DNA of 64,000 nucleotides from Clostridiales bacterium. Its GTDB lineage: Bacteria > Bacillota > Clostridia > Peptostreptococcales > Anaerovoracaceae. The notes beneath the pieces were generated by a model. That model had not been told where the DNA came from. It searched no databases and worked only from the letters and a program-made list of their open reading frames with translations. Below are positions 15,761 through 24,636 of this stretch, piece by piece. Each line of letters starts with the position of its first letter. Positions within the stretch are counted from its first letter, which is position 1. The translations under genes and the position numbers were made by a program. The DNA is taken from the NCBI GenBank assembly GCA_015258265.1, contig JABZIP010000005.1, positions 25,406 to 89,405 of the forward strand. The letters are read 5' to 3'.

Positions 15761-16573
15761 CTATATCAGTCCTTTTATTTCTATATTTACGCACGCTATG
15801 TTAAATGCCGTAATGTCCTCAACTGCCCGTGCAATCTCACTTTGCAGCATTTCCGCCTGTTCTATTATGTTAAATCCATAAACCATATTTAGTATAACAG
15901 TAAGCTCTACTCCATCTTTTGAATTGTTAGATATTACCGAAACGACTTCCGACACCGCACTGTTTTTCATACCCAGATACGACACCAAATCTCTAACTAC
16001 TTTTTTCGAAACAAAAAAATCTCCAAGATAGCTATATGTCGGGCGCACAACCGTCCTCTCCGCCTGAATTGCCTTGTGCTTAGACAGTCCGAACCGCTTT
16101 ACCATTCTAAGCGGATGTAAAAAATATCCTGAAAAATCGTTTTTGAGCGACACCGCCGGCGCCGGTATTATGTGCTTTCCAAGCTCGTTTCGCTCCTTTT
16201 GTGCGATGTCCCTTTCCTTTTGCGTCGTAATGTCTTCTATATAGGTAGTTTCCTGTATTTCAGGTAGTCCAAGCCTACTTGCAATTTGCTCAACCATTCT
16301 ATCGGATGTACCCAAAATCAGTATTGCCTCAGGATTTATTTCTTTAATTTTTTCAACTACCTGTCCTTGATGCTCATCTTTTGTAAAAAGTGCAGCCTTG
16401 ATAGCTCCCAGCTTTGTTTGCTCCCTTTTTGCGGAGCTTCCTGCTATTACCTGACCTGCCAATATAAAAAGTCCGTCATCTATTATGGCATTTATATTTT
16501 TAGCAGCTGCAAGACTCATCGCCCTGTAACTTTTACCTGTTCCACTTTTTCCTACTAAGGCATAAACTTTCAT
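15761..16573 (-). CDS. P-loop ATPase fused to Asp23/Gls24-like domain
   Basis: 270 residues. Residues 8-15 are a Walker A motif (GKSGTGKS); a Rossmann-like NTPase domain runs to about 175, with ILILGTSD as a possible Walker B strand and a basic KERDIAQKERNELGKH segment. The C-terminal ~85 residues (YSYLGDFFVSKKVVRDLVSYL ... VELTVILNMVYGFNI ... ITAFNIACVNIEIKGL) match the Asp23/Gls24 envelope-stress family fold. Function unknown; the domain pair suggests a cell-envelope-associated nucleotide switch. Divergent from the ferredoxin gene. Confidence 0.65.
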   Translation of the reverse strand: MKVYALVGKSGTGKSYRAMSLAAAKNINAIIDDGLFILAGQVIAGSSAKREQTKLGAIKAALFTKDEHQGQVVEKIKEINPEAILILGTSDRMVEQIASRLGLPEIQETTYIEDITTQKERDIAQKERNELGKHIIPAPAVSLKNDFSGYFLHPLRMVKRFGLSKHKAIQAERTVVRPTYSYLGDFFVSKKVVRDLVSYLGMKNSAVSEVVSVISNNSKDGVELTVILNMVYGFNIIEQAEMLQSEIARAVEDITAFNIACVNIEIKGLI

Positions 16574-16574
16574 C

Positions 16575-16603
16575 TTTACTTATCCATTTCTTTTTGTTAT
16601 ACT
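16575..16603 (+). promoter_or_regulatory. promoter of the ferredoxin gene
   Basis: TTTACT (16575-16580), 17 bases, TATACT (16598-16603), 37 bases before the ferredoxin ATG. Confidence 0.6.
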
Positions 16604-16640
16604 ATTAGTGAAATTTATAAATACGAAAGGAGATCTGACA

Positions 16641-16811
16641 ATGGCATATAAAATTATCGAAGATGCTTGCATCAACTGCGGAGCTTGTGAACCTGAATGT
16701 CCGGTTGAAGCTATCAAAGAAGATGGTGGAGTAAGAGTAATCAACGCTGATCTTTGCATCGATTGTGGCGCTTGCGCTGGTGTCTGTCCTACAGATGCTA
16801 TCGAAGGTTAA
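16641..16811 (+). CDS. 2[4Fe-4S] clostridial ferredoxin
   Basis: 56 residues from the ATG at 16641 (AAAGGAGATCT upstream). Two CxxCxxCxxxCP motifs, CINCGACEPECP and CIDCGACAGVCP, bind two [4Fe-4S] clusters. It is the usual low-potential electron carrier of clostridia and a likely partner of the pyruvate:ferredoxin oxidoreductase and of the thioredoxin reductase-like protein in this window. Single-gene unit with its own promoter and a terminator shared with rex. Confidence 0.97.
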   Translation: MAYKIIEDACINCGACEPECPVEAIKEDGGVRVINADLCIDCGACAGVCPTDAIEG

Positions 16812-16833
16812 TTCACTTTCTAATATCAGTTAC

Positions 16834-16867
16834 TAAAAAAATAACCGTTTTTAATTACGGTTATTTT
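16834..16867. terminator. bidirectional terminator between ferredoxin and rex
   Basis: AAAAAATAACCGT, 8-base loop, ACGGTTATTTTTT. It serves both convergent genes and overlaps the rex stop codon. Confidence 0.85.
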
Positions 16868-17508
16868 TTATTTCTCTTTTCGTGATTTTTATTTATATGG
16901 TATGCAAGCGAATGGAGCCCGTCACTCAAATGCACATTCTCAATCGCAACCGACACCGGCACTTCCAAATCAACCGGTGCAAAATTCCAAATACCTTTCA
17001 CTCCGGCAAAAGTGAGCTTGTCGGCAACTTCTTGCGCAGCCTCCTTGGTTGTGCAAATAATTCCGATATCAATTTTATTATTCTCTACGTATTCAACTAA
17101 ATTTTCATAATCTAAAACATTCTTATCGTTGATTTTCAAGCCTATCAATCTTGGATTTACCTCAAACAGGGCATCAACAACAAATCCGGCTTTGTAATAA
17201 GAGGTGTAATTCGCTATGGCTTGACCAAGATTTCCTGCACCGACTATAACCATCTTATATTGCTTATCCAATCCCAATATAATGCTAATCTCCTGATGAA
17301 GCGCCTTAACATTATAGCCATACCCCTGCTGACCGAATCCGCCGAATGTATTTAAATCCTGACGAATCTGAGAAGCGGTATATCCCATAAGTTCGCTTAA
17401 TTCCCTCGAAGACACTTTGTCTACGCCTTTTCGTGCAAGCTCGCTCAAATAGCGTCTATATCTCGGTAACCTCTTAATCACCGCATTTGATATTCTTGTT
17501 TTATTCAT
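16861..17508 (-). CDS. rex: redox-sensing repressor Rex
   Basis: 215 residues. The winged-helix N-terminus (RLPRYRRYLSEL ... SSRELSELMGYTASQIRQDLNTFGGFGQQGYGY) is the Rex signature. A Rossmann domain with GAGNLGQAIANY binds NADH/NAD+; a C-terminal swapped helix follows. Rex releases DNA when NADH rises and controls fermentation genes. The ATG overlaps the stop of the upstream acyl carrier protein gene (TAATG), so they are co-translated. Confidence 0.97.
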   Translation of the reverse strand: MNKTRISNAVIKRLPRYRRYLSELARKGVDKVSSRELSELMGYTASQIRQDLNTFGGFGQQGYGYNVKALHQEISIILGLDKQYKMVIVGAGNLGQAIANYTSYYKAGFVVDALFEVNPRLIGLKINDKNVLDYENLVEYVENNKIDIGIICTTKEAAQEVADKLTFAGVKGIWNFAPVDLEVPVSVAIENVHLSDGLHSLAYHINKNHEKRNKK

Positions 17509-17738
17509 TACTTTATCTTTTCTTCAACATATCTAACTATATCGCCGATAGATTCGAAATTGTCCGCAGCTTCTTCAGGAATTTCAATATCAAATTCGTC
17601 TTCAATAGTCATAATTATTTCCACAGCCTCTATCGAATCCGCTTCCAAATCCTTCATCAAATGCGTGTCCATAGTTACCTGAGCCTCAGATACTCTAAGT
17701 TCTTCCATTATTATGTTTTTGATTTTATCGAATACCAT
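17508..17738 (-). CDS. acpP: acyl carrier protein (second ACP, beside rex)
   Basis: About 76 residues. The phosphopantetheine site is the Ser in EADSIEAVEI. The ATG at 17738 is six bases after GGAGG and is preferred to an in-frame TTG at 17744. This ACP differs from that of the fab operon at 44324 (EALIGDDLKIDSLDAVEL). It is coupled to rex rather than to fatty acid genes, so it may serve another acyl pathway or link acyl supply to redox control. Confidence 0.9.
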   Translation of the reverse strand: MVFDKIKNIIMEELRVSEAQVTMDTHLMKDLEADSIEAVEIIMTIEDEFDIEIPEEAADNFESIGDIVRYVEEKIK

Positions 17739-17780
17739 ATCCAACCTCCAAGTTTTTTAATCTCTAATTGTTACAGTCCC

Positions 17781-17809
17781 ATTATAAAATAGACACGCAA
17801 TATATGCAA
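17781..17809 (-). promoter_or_regulatory. promoter of acpP-rex
   Basis: TTGCAT (17809-17804), 17 bases, TATAAT (17786-17781) on the minus strand. Confidence 0.75.
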
Positions 17810-17871
17810 TATGATTTTCAAATTTTTTAATTTTTTCTTATTTGCATTTTATGTAAAGTAAAGCCCGTTGC

Positions 17872-17900
17872 TTGACGAATCTGCCCGAAATTAGTACAAT
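17872..17900 (+). promoter_or_regulatory. promoter of addB
   Basis: TTGACG (17872-17877), 17 bases, TACAAT (17895-17900), about 57 bases before the addB ATG. Confidence 0.7.
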
Positions 17901-17956
17901 AAACTCAATCAACAACTACTTTTAATAATATATTATTTGATACAAAGTGAGGAATT

Positions 17957-20900
17957 ATGCTGAACATTTATCTGGTGCGAGAAAACATCGACAAAAACAA
18001 AGTCATATTCGAACAAATCAAAGAAACAAGCGGCAACAAAGTTCTAATCGTTCCCGACCAATACACCCTTGAATCCGAAAAAAACGCTTTCAAGTATTTG
18101 GGTAAATCTGCCGTTATAGACCTTGAAATTCTCAGTCCTACGCGTTTAGGATACAAAATACTCAAAGAAACGGGAAAACCGAAAGAAATTTTGCTCGACA
18201 AATATGGCAGGCAGATGCTCATTTATAACATAATTAAGCAAAATGTCGATAAACTTACACACTTTACTAAATTGGCAGGTAAATCCGGTTTTATAGAATT
18301 GGTTGACGAACAGATTGGCGAATTTCAACAATATTACATAGATAGTGCAAAATTGGCAGAGCTTATCAAAACCGTTGACGACAAATCGGTTTTATACCAA
18401 AAACTTGCGGACCTTTTGACAATATACAGCGAATACGAATCACAAATAGCTAAGAAATACATAGATACTAAGGACATAAACGAAATTTTCATAGAGCGCG
18501 CCGAACAAAGCACCTCAATCGCAGGCACCGATTTTTGGATAAGCGAATATGACTATATGGCTCCTAAAAATTTAGAATTTATAGTGAGGCTCATCGCAAG
18601 AGGAAAATCTGTGAACCTATTTTTGACCGGTGATATTGATAGCACTGCCCGCGACTACGAGCTTTTCGATATTACACGCAAATTCATTTACAAGCTGCAA
18701 AAGTCTTGCGACACGATAGGTCAAAAATGTGTAATTTCGCAAATTTCAGACTCAATTTACGCTGTAACGGATAAATCTCATGCGCTCTCGATAATCGAAA
18801 AGGAAATTTTCTCATACCCGCCAATACCATATAGCTCCTCCGCAAGCGATATTGTTTTGCACCACACAAAAAACATATATACCGAAGCGGAAACTGCAGC
18901 CGTTTTCGTACGAAATTTACTATCTGAATCAAACTACAAATTAAATGACATAGCCGTTATATGTAACGATATAGACAATATGGGCCCTGTTATAAAGCGC
19001 ACATTTGAAGAATATGGCATTAAGTGCTTTCTGGATAAAAATCGTGATGTTCTCCACAATTCGCTTATTTCACTGAATCTGACCTTAATGCAAGCTGCAC
19101 AACCTAAACTCACAACCGCCGCCGTTATCAGCTTCCTCAAAAGCGGATTTTCCGACCTATCCCGCGCGGACATCGAAAAACTTGAAAATTACGTTAGGAA
19201 GTACAAAATCAAAGGTAATATGTGGCTAAAGGAATTTTATAAAACTGATTTAAACGCCAAACTCGAACCTGAAATCGCTGAAATAAATGTGCTTCGAGAT
19301 ATGGCAATTTCACCGCTTATAAAATTTAGAGCCGCGATAAACTCCGTAAAATCGGCAAGGGAAAAAATCGAAATTCTCTATAATTTTTTGAAACTGGATC
19401 TTGGTGTACCGGACAAACTGAAAGCAAATATAAGAGAATACGAAAATATGGGATTGACGGAAATCGCACTGGAAAATTCTCAAATCTGGAATATTATCAT
19501 CAATTTATACGAACAGCTTGCACTAATTCTAAAAGACGAAGAAGTCGAAAATGAGGTAATAGAAGAAATTTTAAAATCCGGATTTGCTTCTATCAAAATG
19601 GGTATGATTCCTTCCACAAGCGATCAGGTACTAATCGGCAATATTCAGCGAAGCAGAATAGGGCAAATTCCCGTGTTGTTAATTCTTGCCGCAAACGACG
19701 GAATTTTACCCCTGTCGGCAACAAACGAAACTCTTATAAGTAACGACGAGAAAACCCAAATACTGAATGTAACAAATATTGAATTTGGAGAACTTGCACA
19801 AGCTAAAATTGCAGAAGAAAACCTTGCAATTTACCGCATGCTCGCCGCGCCTTTGCACAAGCTCTTCGTGAGTTACGAAGAATCAACGCTTGCAGGTGAT
19901 AGCATGAAACCGGCTCAAATATTTTTGCGTCTAGCCGAAATATTTGCAAAGAATAGAATCAAAGGCGATATATACTCAAGTGGCGAAAATTTAAATCTTC
20001 TCTCTATTCCCACAAAAACAATGCTCCACATAGCTTCAAAGCTGCGTAATGACGACACCCTCACAGACGCTGAAACTGCCGCACTTTTTTGGTGCATTAA
20101 ACACGAAAAAGACGTATACGAAAAACTTGCATCTGCACTGAAATTCGAAGTAAAAGCCGCAAAGTTATCAAAAGATGATGCGCACAAGTTATATCTCGGT
20201 GATAAAATCAATATGCGTCTAAGCCCAAGCAGGCTGGAAAAATATGCAGCCTGCCCATTCGCTTATTTCCTAACATACGGAATAAAAGTAGCAGATATCT
20301 CCCCTTTTGCGCTTTCGGGCAGACATTTTGGAGATATATATCACAGTGTAGCACAAAAAATTTCAGAAAATTTAAATAGTGATAATATTCCTGTATCCAG
20401 TCCCGATTCAAGGTGGATGAATATTACGAGCGATGAATTGTCAGCTATAATTGACGAAACAATAGAGTTCGAAACTAAAAATTATCAAAACGGTTTTTTG
20501 TTCGATGAAGCTGACGGTCCCTACAAAATCGAGCGAATAAGAAACGTTTGCTTACAAGTTATTTGTGCCGTAATCGCTCAAATACGTTCGGGACAAATAG
20601 AAAAAATGCTTTGCGAAACAACCTTCGGAAACAGCATTACTGCAACATTCCCTGCTATAAAGATAGATGCAAACATCCCTATAAGTATAGAAGGCAAAAT
20701 AGATAGAGTCGATATAATAAACGGCGCATGCGCAAAATATTGCAAAATCGTCGATTACAAATCAGGCTTCACAAAATTTGACAAAGACTCCGTACTCGCA
20801 GGCTTTCAACTGCAACTGGCTATATACCTTAAAGCCGCTACATCGGGTTCGAAAGCGACAAAACCTGCCGGAATGTTTTATTTTCATTTCTCTGACAAAA

Positions 20901-21313
20901 GCATATCACTTCAGAGCGGTGCTACAAACGAATTATCCGATGATGATTTACTAAAAGAATACAAACTTGACGGAATCTTCCTAAACTCGGAGGAAATCGT
21001 AAATTCGCTTGATTCCGATTTCTCAAGATTTTCAAAAGTTGCAAGTATACAAAAGACCAAAGACGGAATAAAGAAAAACGATAAATATATGCTTGATGAA
21101 ATCGAATTTGATGATTTTCTAAGCTCTGTTAACGCTGTAATATCCAAGCTGTGCGAAAGATTGAGCGACGGCAATATCGAGATATACCCCGGCAAAACGG
21201 GAAACGGCGACGCTTGCGAATTTTGTCATTTCAATTCAATATGCAAATTTGACAAAGGTCTGCCAAACTGCACCTACCGTAAGTCGTGGTCATCGAACCA
21301 AACAAAAAAATAG
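17957..21313 (+). CDS. addB: AddB-type subunit of ATP-dependent nuclease
   Basis: 1118 residues. Matches the AddB family: N-terminal PDQYTLESEK and LSPTRLGYKIL; middle IPVLLILAANDGILP and LFVSYEE. The C-terminal RecB-type nuclease domain has LSPSRLEKYAACPFAYFLTYGI (first cluster Cys), KIVDYKSGF (catalytic D and K) and GDACEFCHFNSICKF (remaining three Cys of the 4Fe-4S cluster). AddAB processes double-strand DNA ends for recombination. Two oddities: the N-terminus reads YLVRENIDKNK where Bacillus-type AddB has a GxxGSGKT Walker A loop, and no addA follows. Start with GTGAGG. Confidence 0.85.
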   Translation: MLNIYLVRENIDKNKVIFEQIKETSGNKVLIVPDQYTLESEKNAFKYLGKSAVIDLEILSPTRLGYKILKETGKPKEILLDKYGRQMLIYNIIKQNVDKLTHFTKLAGKSGFIELVDEQIGEFQQYYIDSAKLAELIKTVDDKSVLYQKLADLLTIYSEYESQIAKKYIDTKDINEIFIERAEQSTSIAGTDFWISEYDYMAPKNLEFIVRLIARGKSVNLFLTGDIDSTARDYELFDITRKFIYKLQKSCDTIGQKCVISQISDSIYAVTDKSHALSIIEKEIFSYPPIPYSSSASDIVLHHTKNIYTEAETAAVFVRNLLSESNYKLNDIAVICNDIDNMGPVIKRTFEEYGIKCFLDKNRDVLHNSLISLNLTLMQAAQPKLTTAAVISFLKSGFSDLSRADIEKLENYVRKYKIKGNMWLKEFYKTDLNAKLEPEIAEINVLRDMAISPLIKFRAAINSVKSAREKIEILYNFLKLDLGVPDKLKANIREYENMGLTEIALENSQIWNIIINLYEQLALILKDEEVENEVIEEILKSGFASIKMGMIPSTSDQVLIGNIQRSRIGQIPVLLILAANDGILPLSATNETLISNDEKTQILNVTNIEFGELAQAKIAEENLAIYRMLAAPLHKLFVSYEESTLAGDSMKPAQIFLRLAEIFAKNRIKGDIYSSGENLNLLSIPTKTMLHIASKLRNDDTLTDAETAALFWCIKHEKDVYEKLASALKFEVKAAKLSKDDAHKLYLGDKINMRLSPSRLEKYAACPFAYFLTYGIKVADISPFALSGRHFGDIYHSVAQKISENLNSDNIPVSSPDSRWMNITSDELSAIIDETIEFETKNYQNGFLFDEADGPYKIERIRNVCLQVICAVIAQIRSGQIEKMLCETTFGNSITATFPAIKIDANIPISIEGKIDRVDIINGACAKYCKIVDYKSGFTKFDKDSVLAGFQLQLAIYLKAATSGSKATKPAGMFYFHFSDKSISLQSGATNELSDDDLLKEYKLDGIFLNSEEIVNSLDSDFSRFSKVASIQKTKDGIKKNDKYMLDEIEFDDFLSSVNAVISKLCERLSDGNIEIYPGKTGNGDACEFCHFNSICKFDKGLPNCTYRKSWSSNQTKK

Positions 21314-21323
21314 TACAATCTCA

Positions 21324-21352
21324 AAAACGGGATGCAGAGCATTCCGTTTTTT
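21324..21352 (+). terminator. terminator after addB
   Basis: AAAACGGGATGC-AGA-GCATTCCGTTTT followed by TT-rich sequence, 10 bases past the stop. Confidence 0.8.
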
Positions 21353-21375
21353 ATTTCATATTTCTCAAAATCCTC

Positions 21376-21403
21376 TTGACAAATTCTATTTTAAGTATAT
21401 AAT
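21376..21403 (+). promoter_or_regulatory. promoter of the prepilin peptidase gene
   Basis: TTGACA (21376-21381), 16 bases, TATAAT (21398-21403); exact consensus hexamers. Confidence 0.75.
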
Positions 21404-21448
21404 TACATATATTGTAAAATAAATTCAAACATAATTTAGGAGAATTAA

Positions 21449-22162
21449 ATGCTTAACATACTGATATTTATAATGATGCCGCTTTCAATTTTGAGTATTT
21501 GCGCACAAATGTTTGAAATGCTGCCGTCTAAAATATTCTTGGATTTCGATGAAAACGAGCGACTTTTTGTGAAGCCTTATATAATGAAAAATAGTAATTA
21601 CTGTATTGCTTGTCTAGGCTTTTTGCTTGCCTTTTTCGTAGCAATGTCTACACAATTTTGTTGTCCAAGCAGCCACTTCTCGCTGCAAATAGTGCAAAAT
21701 ATTATAATTTCAATTTTGCTTGGCCATATATTCATATCCGACTTTCTATTTCAAATAATCCCCGACGAACATTTACTGCTACTACTTATAGCAAATTTGG
21801 GGAATTTTTCTATGGCATCACTTGTAGGCGGATTGCTGGGATTTTTGCCGTTCTTTTCGCTTTCACTTCTATTTTACCTACTGCTCGGCACTTTGCCTGT
21901 CGGCTTTGGAGATATCAAACTTCTGAGCGTGCTGGGCATGCTCGCAGGCCCTACCGCAATTCTTGCGGTGCAAGTACTTGCATGCACGCTCAGCGGAATA
22001 TTCTGTGCGGCAATCGTACTGTCAAATAGCTTACGCAAAATGAAAAAAGACAAAGCCGATATAACTTTATACGGCTTTGTCCCCCTTGCTCCATTTATAA
22101 TTTTTGCTTTCGGCATAATCGTCGGATTGATGCCGAAAGCATACCTATATAACATTTTTTGA
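21449..22162 (+). CDS. A24-family prepilin peptidase
   Basis: 237 residues, mostly membrane helices. The aspartyl protease residues are in FISDFLFQIIPDEH and in PVGFGDIKLLSVLG (GxGDxKL motif). It cleaves the leader of type IV pilins at the inner membrane. The N-terminal methylase module with two CxxC pairs seen in bifunctional PilD is absent apart from a lone CIAC. It stands alone between addB and rlmB, far from both pilus operons in this window, and may serve both. Its 3' end overlaps convergent rlmB by 18 bp. Confidence 0.85.
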   Translation: MLNILIFIMMPLSILSICAQMFEMLPSKIFLDFDENERLFVKPYIMKNSNYCIACLGFLLAFFVAMSTQFCCPSSHFSLQIVQNIIISILLGHIFISDFLFQIIPDEHLLLLLIANLGNFSMASLVGGLLGFLPFFSLSLLFYLLLGTLPVGFGDIKLLSVLGMLAGPTAILAVQVLACTLSGIFCAAIVLSNSLRKMKKDKADITLYGFVPLAPFIIFAFGIIVGLMPKAYLYNIF

Positions 22163-22888
22163 ATGTCTTTGCCTTGCGGCTTCGCTCATTATGATTGCCG
22201 CTGCATTCGAAGCATTAAGCGAATTGATGCTGCCATACATAGGAATCGAAATCACAAAATCGCATTTTTCCTTAATTAAACGCCCTATACCTTTGCCCTC
22301 ATTTCCGACAACTATGGCTATATTACCCGATAAATCTTCATCGTAATACGCTTTTGCTCCCATATCGGAAGCATATATCCAGACACCTTTTGCTTTCAGC
22401 TCGTCAATAGTAGCGCTCAAGTTTGCCACGCGCACGCACAGCAGATATTCGGATGCCCCTGCTGCTGTTTTGCACACCACTTCGTTTACTTGTGCAGCTC
22501 GGCGCTTCGGTATGATTATTCCATGTGCGCCGAGCGCGTGCGCGCTTCGCATTATCGCACCCAGATTATGCGGATCTTCGATTTCATCCAAAATCACTAC
22601 AAACAGCGGTTCTTTCTTGCTTCTCGCAAGTTCGAAAACATCATCAAGCTCTGCATACTCAAACTCCGAGGTATATGCTATGACACCTTGATGATTTTTA
22701 CCTTCCGCTTTTTTATCGAGCGCAGCCTTGTCAAGCATAGCAACGGGTATATTTCTATCTCTTGCGATTGCAAAAATCTTTTTCGCAGAACCCTCCGCAC
22801 TTTTCAGCATCAAAATCTTTTCAATTTGCTTGCCGGAATTGAGTGCTTCTTCCACAGGCTTCCTTCCAATCAACAAATTTGAAGCCAT
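22145..22888 (-). CDS. rlmB: 23S rRNA (guanosine-2'-O)-methyltransferase RlmB / TrmH family group 3
   Basis: 247 residues. The N-terminal substrate-binding domain (LLIGRKPVEEAL) is followed by the SpoU methyltransferase knot with motif 1 PHNLGAIMRSAHALG, motif 2 IAIVVGNEGKGI and motif 3 ISIPMYGSINSLNASNAAAI. It uses S-adenosylmethionine. Last gene of the cysS-mrnC-thyA-folA-rlmB run; ATG preceded by AGGAGGTAGT. Confidence 0.92.
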   Translation of the reverse strand: MASNLLIGRKPVEEALNSGKQIEKILMLKSAEGSAKKIFAIARDRNIPVAMLDKAALDKKAEGKNHQGVIAYTSEFEYAELDDVFELARSKKEPLFVVILDEIEDPHNLGAIMRSAHALGAHGIIIPKRRAAQVNEVVCKTAAGASEYLLCVRVANLSATIDELKAKGVWIYASDMGAKAYYDEDLSGNIAIVVGNEGKGIGRLIKEKCDFVISIPMYGSINSLNASNAAAIIMSEAARQRHSKNVI

Positions 22889-22889
22889 A

Positions 22890-23372
22890 CTACCTCCTAA
22901 AATGAGTGAACCTGTAATTCACTCCGTTCTCCGTAATCATTTCACTTTCCCAGACCTTTTTAACTCCGGGAATCTTAGGTATATCCGTAATAAATTTATC
23001 CGCACCAAAATCAGCATACATAAATGTCAAATAAAAGTCCGTACATTCAGGAATCATATCGTTATATACCTTTGCACCGCCTATTATAAAAACATCGTTT
23101 GTATCGTACTTCTTTAATTCAGCATCAAGTTCTTCCCTATTTTTACACACTGTATAGCCTTCGGCTTCGGCAAGGCTTTCACTTAACACTATATTCGTTC
23201 TGTTTGGCAGAGGCTTTCCTCCCGGTAATGATTCTAACGTCTTTCGTCCCATTACCACCACCTTTCCCTGAGTTTTCTCTTTGAAATACTTCAAATCGTT
23301 TGAAAGGTGCGTAAGCAAGCCTCCATTTTTGCCTATTCCACATTTTTCATCGACTGCCACTATTAAATTCAT
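22890..23372 (-). CDS. folA: dihydrofolate reductase
   Basis: 160 residues. Reduces dihydrofolate with NADPH to regenerate the cofactor used by thymidylate synthase, encoded just upstream. Motifs: MNLIVAVDEKCGIGKNGGLLTHLSNDLKYFK (substrate loop; Asp retained, but the usual LPWHL is LLTHL), VVVMGRKTLESLPGGKPLPNRTNIVLS and DVFIIGGAKVY. Confidence 0.93.
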   Translation of the reverse strand: MNLIVAVDEKCGIGKNGGLLTHLSNDLKYFKEKTQGKVVVMGRKTLESLPGGKPLPNRTNIVLSESLAEAEGYTVCKNREELDAELKKYDTNDVFIIGGAKVYNDMIPECTDFYLTFMYADFGADKFITDIPKIPGVKKVWESEMITENGVNYRFTHFRR

Positions 23373-23384
23373 ACATTCACCTCA

Positions 23385-24215
23385 TTAAATAGCAACAGGT
23401 ATATTCTTTACCTGCGGATTTTTCTCATAGTTTTCAATTATTACATCGTCAACTGTAAAGTCGTAAAAATCCTTTACATCCGGATTTAACTTGAATGTTG
23501 CCGCCGGATATTGCGGCCTTGTGATAAGTTCCTTTACAATCTCAACATGTCTGTCGTAAATATGCGCATCCGATATTACATGAATAAGCTCGCCCGCCTC
23601 AAAACCGCTAACTTGCGCGAGCATATGCAAAAGTACCGAGTATTGAACCACATTCCAGTTATTTGCAGTCAATATGTCTTGCGACCTCTGATTTAGTATT
23701 CCGTTGAGAGTATTTCCGGTAACATTAAATGTCATACTGTATGCGCACGGCTCCAAATTCATCTCCGTTAAATCCGCAAAATTAAATATATTCGTGAGTA
23801 TGCGTCTTGAATACGGAGTGTTTTTCAGCTGCCAAATTACATTGTCCACCTGATCCATCTCTCCTTGGGTAAACTTGTATTTTTTACCAAGCTGATATCC
23901 GTAAGCCTTGCCTATTGTTCCGTCTGCTCCTGCCCACGAATCCCAAATATGGCTGTTCAAATCGGATATTCGATTCGATTTTTTTTGCCAAATCCACAGC
24001 ATTTCATCCACGCATGAACGAACAGCCGTAGGCCTTAGCGTTAGGAGAGGAAATTCCTCTTTCAAATTGTACCTGTTAACAATTCCGAACATTTTAATCG
24101 TATGCGCTTCCGTTCCGTCTTCCCAACGGGCTCTTACAGTTTGGCCCTCTGACGAATAACCGTTTTCCAATATATTTTTGCACATATTCACAAATATTCC
24201 GTCTGCTTTACTCAT
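23385..24215 (-). CDS. thyA: thymidylate synthase
   Basis: 276 residues. Converts dUMP to dTMP with methylene-tetrahydrofolate. Catalytic Cys in LEPCAYSMTFNV, dUMP contacts NQRSQDILTANNWNV, and DAHIYDRHV near the C-terminus. Overlaps the mrnC end by 8 bp and precedes folA by 12 bp, a classic thy-fol pair. Confidence 0.96.
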   Translation of the reverse strand: MSKADGIFVNMCKNILENGYSSEGQTVRARWEDGTEAHTIKMFGIVNRYNLKEEFPLLTLRPTAVRSCVDEMLWIWQKKSNRISDLNSHIWDSWAGADGTIGKAYGYQLGKKYKFTQGEMDQVDNVIWQLKNTPYSRRILTNIFNFADLTEMNLEPCAYSMTFNVTGNTLNGILNQRSQDILTANNWNVVQYSVLLHMLAQVSGFEAGELIHVISDAHIYDRHVEIVKELITRPQYPAATFKLNPDVKDFYDFTVDDVIIENYEKNPQVKNIPVAI

Positions 24216-24636
24216 GCCTTGTCCTCATTTCTATTTTTTTCGCTTCAAACCCGCTATCAATTATATTTACAGCATCGTCTATTACTTCGGAAAGTCTTTC
24301 GTCTTTCGACAAATACAAATAACCGATATACGCCTCAAACGCCGTAGCAAGTTTATAAACCATAGGATTTAAATTTTGCGGTTTTGATGTTATCTTGTGA
24401 TTTCTCGCTCTTTTGACTAAATGTAGCTCAACCTCAGGTAGCTTCTTCATGATCTCTTTGACAGCATATGCTTGAGATTCCGCCTTTACATACCTTACAC
24501 TCAACTTGTTTTGCAAATCCATGCTGCGCGTTTTAACATCCAAGAACCGTTCCCTTATGTATAGTTCGTATACCGCATCCCCTATATACGCCAATTTAGA
24601 AACATCCATCATTCTGATTTTTTCTTGGTTATTCAC
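24208..24636 (-). CDS. mrnC: Mini-ribonuclease III
   Basis: 142 residues. A lone RNase III domain without double-strand RNA-binding domain: LAYIGDAVYELYIRE at the N-terminus and NPMVYKLATAFEAYIGYLYL (catalytic Glu) in the middle. It matures 23S rRNA ends in Firmicutes. Predicted GTG start overlapping the cysS stop by 8 bp, with GGAG inside cysS. Typical position after cysS. Confidence 0.93.
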   Translation of the reverse strand: MNNQEKIRMMDVSKLAYIGDAVYELYIRERFLDVKTRSMDLQNKLSVRYVKAESQAYAVKEIMKKLPEVELHLVKRARNHKITSKPQNLNPMVYKLATAFEAYIGYLYLSKDERLSEVIDDAVNIIDSGFEAKKIEMRTRHE

